A stretch of 64,000 nt of DNA. Origin: Hyphomicrobiales bacterium (GTDB lineage: Bacteria > Pseudomonadota > Alphaproteobacteria > Rhizobiales > Beijerinckiaceae). Made by a program: the position numbers and the translations under genes. This document shows positions 62,693 through 64,000 of the stretch, piece by piece (the stretch's first letter is position 1; every line of letters starts with the position of its first letter). Below the pieces are notes generated by a model, which saw nothing but the letters and a program-made list of their open reading frames with translations, was not told the DNA's origin and searched no databases. The stretch spans positions 186,001 through 250,000 of the forward strand of contig UCLR01000003.1 of the NCBI GenBank assembly GCA_900473415.1. The letters are read 5' to 3'.

Positions 62693-64000
62693 ATGCACCT
62701 GCCTCGTTTTGCTGCCGCGCTGCTGCTCTCGGCTTCCGTGTTGCTGCCGCTCCCGGCGGCAGCCCAATCACAGCCGACGGCGAACCGCGTGCTGCGCGTC
62801 GCCCCGCATGCCGATCTGAAGACGCTCGACCCCGTCGCGGCCTCCATCGTCATCACCCGCATGCACGGGCTGATGATCTACGAGACGCTTTTCGCCTGGG
62901 ATTCGAACCTCGAGCCCAAGCCGCAGATGGTCGAGAGCTTCGAGACCTCGCCGGACAAGCTCACCTGGACCTTCAAGCTGCGCCCCGGCCTCAAATTCCA
63001 TGACGGCCAGCCGGTCACGACGAAGGACGTCATCGCCTCGCTGACGCGCTGGATGAAGCGCGACACCATCGGTGGCAAGCTCGGCGAATATACCGAGGGC
63101 ATGGAGGCGATCGACGACGCCAGCTTCCGGCTCAAGCTGAAGCGCCCGCTGGCGCTGGTGCCTTTCGCGCTCGGCTCGGCCGTCGGCCAGATCCCGGTGA
63201 TCATGCGCGAGGCCGATGCCAAGACAGACCCGATGAAGCCGGTCACCGAGACGATCGGCTCCGGTCCGTTCAAGTTCAACCGCGAGGAATGGCGCAGCGG
63301 CTCGAAGATCGTCTATGACCGCAACCCGGACTATGTGCCGCGCACCGAGCCGGCCGACGGCCTGTCGGGCGGGCGCGTGGTCAAGGTCGACCGTGTCGAA
63401 TGGCTGATCATGCCGGACGCTGCGACCGCAGCCGCCGCACTGCAGACCGGCGAGATCGACATCTGGGAGCAGCCGAGCCAGGACCTGATCCCGGTCATCC
63501 GCACGAGCCCGCAGGTCAAGGTCGAGCGCTACTCCAACCTTGCCAACCAGGCCATGCTCCGGCCGAACCATCTCCACCCGCCCTTCGACAACCCGAAGGC
63601 CCGGCTGGCACTCGCCTACGCCACCGACCAGGCCGATTTCCTGGCCGCCGGCTTCGGCGACGAGAGCTGGTGGAGGCGCTGTGCCTCCTACTTCGTCTGC
63701 GGCGGCCCGAACGGCACGGAAGCCGGCACCGAGAGCTATGCCAAGCCCGATCTCGCCAAGGCGCGCGCGCTCCTCAAGGAGAGCGGCTACAAGGGCGAGA
63801 AGCTCGTGCTGAGCACCAGCAACGACATCGCCCCGATCGGCCGCATGGCCGAGGTCGCCGCCGCCTCGCTCAAGGAGGTCGGCTTCAATGTCGATGTCCA
63901 GTTCGCCGACTGGGGCGCCGTCACGACGCGCCAGCAGAACCGCAACACGCCGGACCAGGGTGGCTGGAACCTCTTCGTCACCACGGCTTCGGGCGCGACC
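62693..64000 (+). CDS. Peptide-type ABC transporter substrate-binding protein, 3' end cut by window
   Basis: The frame opens with ATG 62693 after GGAGGA and remains open to the window end, about 436 residues. It has a signal peptide of about 25 residues (AALLLSASVLLPLPAAAQ). The mature SBP_bac_5 pattern includes LRVAPHADLKTLDPVA, YETLFAWDSNLEPKPQMVESF, WTFKLRPGLKFHDGQPVTTKDV split over residues 96-117, and RLALAYATDQADFLAAGFG. DppA/OppA-like receptor for peptides. With the D-aminopeptidase and M20 hydrolase before it, uptake of D-amino-acid or modified peptides is likely. Confidence 0.92.
   Translation, partial: MHLPRFAAALLLSASVLLPLPAAAQSQPTANRVLRVAPHADLKTLDPVAASIVITRMHGLMIYETLFAWDSNLEPKPQMVESFETSPDKLTWTFKLRPGLKFHDGQPVTTKDVIASLTRWMKRDTIGGKLGEYTEGMEAIDDASFRLKLKRPLALVPFALGSAVGQIPVIMREADAKTDPMKPVTETIGSGPFKFNREEWRSGSKIVYDRNPDYVPRTEPADGLSGGRVVKVDRVEWLIMPDAATAAAALQTGEIDIWEQPSQDLIPVIRTSPQVKVERYSNLANQAMLRPNHLHPPFDNPKARLALAYATDQADFLAAGFGDESWWRRCASYFVCGGPNGTEAGTESYAKPDLAKARALLKESGYKGEKLVLSTSNDIAPIGRMAEVAAASLKEVGFNVDVQFADWGAVTTRQQNRNTPDQGGWNLFVTTASGAT

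Noticed and set aside
1..64000. CRISPR arrays, tRNA or rRNA genes, insertion sequences, prophage or integron signs
   Set aside because: No regularly spaced repeats, no tRNA-like cloverleaf with a TTC loop, and no transposase or integrase motifs were seen on either strand.

Overview
The window is 64 kb of GC-rich, gene-dense chromosome from an aerobic alphaproteobacterium. The gene content fits the Hyphomicrobiales, probably a Bosea-like genus. Supporting markers are the DctA/DctB/DctD dicarboxylate system with a sigma-54 promoter, a RegB/RegA (ActS/ActR) redox pair, an MmcB-type protein, an intracellular PHA depolymerase, the complete middle part of the aerobic cobalamin pathway, and polyamine-type and Liv-type ABC transporters. 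The genus is my inference. I see no rRNA, tRNA, CRISPR array, phage or insertion sequence.

Left part (1-13.8 kb): a truncated Pht5-like substrate-binding protein lies divergent to a MocR-type regulator. Next comes a minus-strand catabolic block: a polyamine-type ABC transporter of four genes joined by 4-nt overlaps, an FAD amine oxidase-like protein, an aldehyde dehydrogenase and an enolase-superfamily enzyme. A second MocR regulator and a GMC oxidoreductase run the other way. A 28-bp near-repeat before the transporter and in the divergent regulator promoter suggests one regulon.

13.8-27.3 kb: a CYP199-like P450 with its own [2Fe-2S] ferredoxin and reductase, an IclR regulator, a penicillin-acylase-family amidase without an evident signal peptide, a five-gene Liv-type ABC transporter, two short-chain dehydrogenases and a NodB-fold deacetylase. 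Four related 19-bp sites (GTAT-N9-ATAY) stand at the four promoters of this block. They suggest an undescribed IclR regulon for uptake and breakdown of an aromatic or N-acylated compound.

27.6-36.1 kb: an MFS exporter with a C-terminal extra domain, the dctA / dctBD locus with a recognisable sigma-54 promoter and a DctD-type palindrome, a two-helix potassium channel and a CAX-type calcium/proton antiporter.

36.1-52 kb: the cobalamin region. cobO and cobP run leftward. A cobalamin riboswitch opens a rightward series: cbtB, cbtA, a DUF1636 gene, cobW, cobN, cobG, cobH, cobI, cobJ, cobL, cobE, cobM, cobB, bluB. cobK sits in the opposite direction inside it. cobN carries at least two palindromic repeat elements inserted in frame in its coding sequence, which is the most unusual structural feature of the window.

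52-64 kb: mmcB, a LysR regulator with a divergent MFS exporter, a GFA-family protein, regA/regB, phaZ, a YgjP-type metalloprotease and a small orphan gene. Last is a peptide-scavenging group: M20 amidohydrolase, D-aminopeptidase-like serine hydrolase, and the start of a peptide-binding protein cut by the window end.
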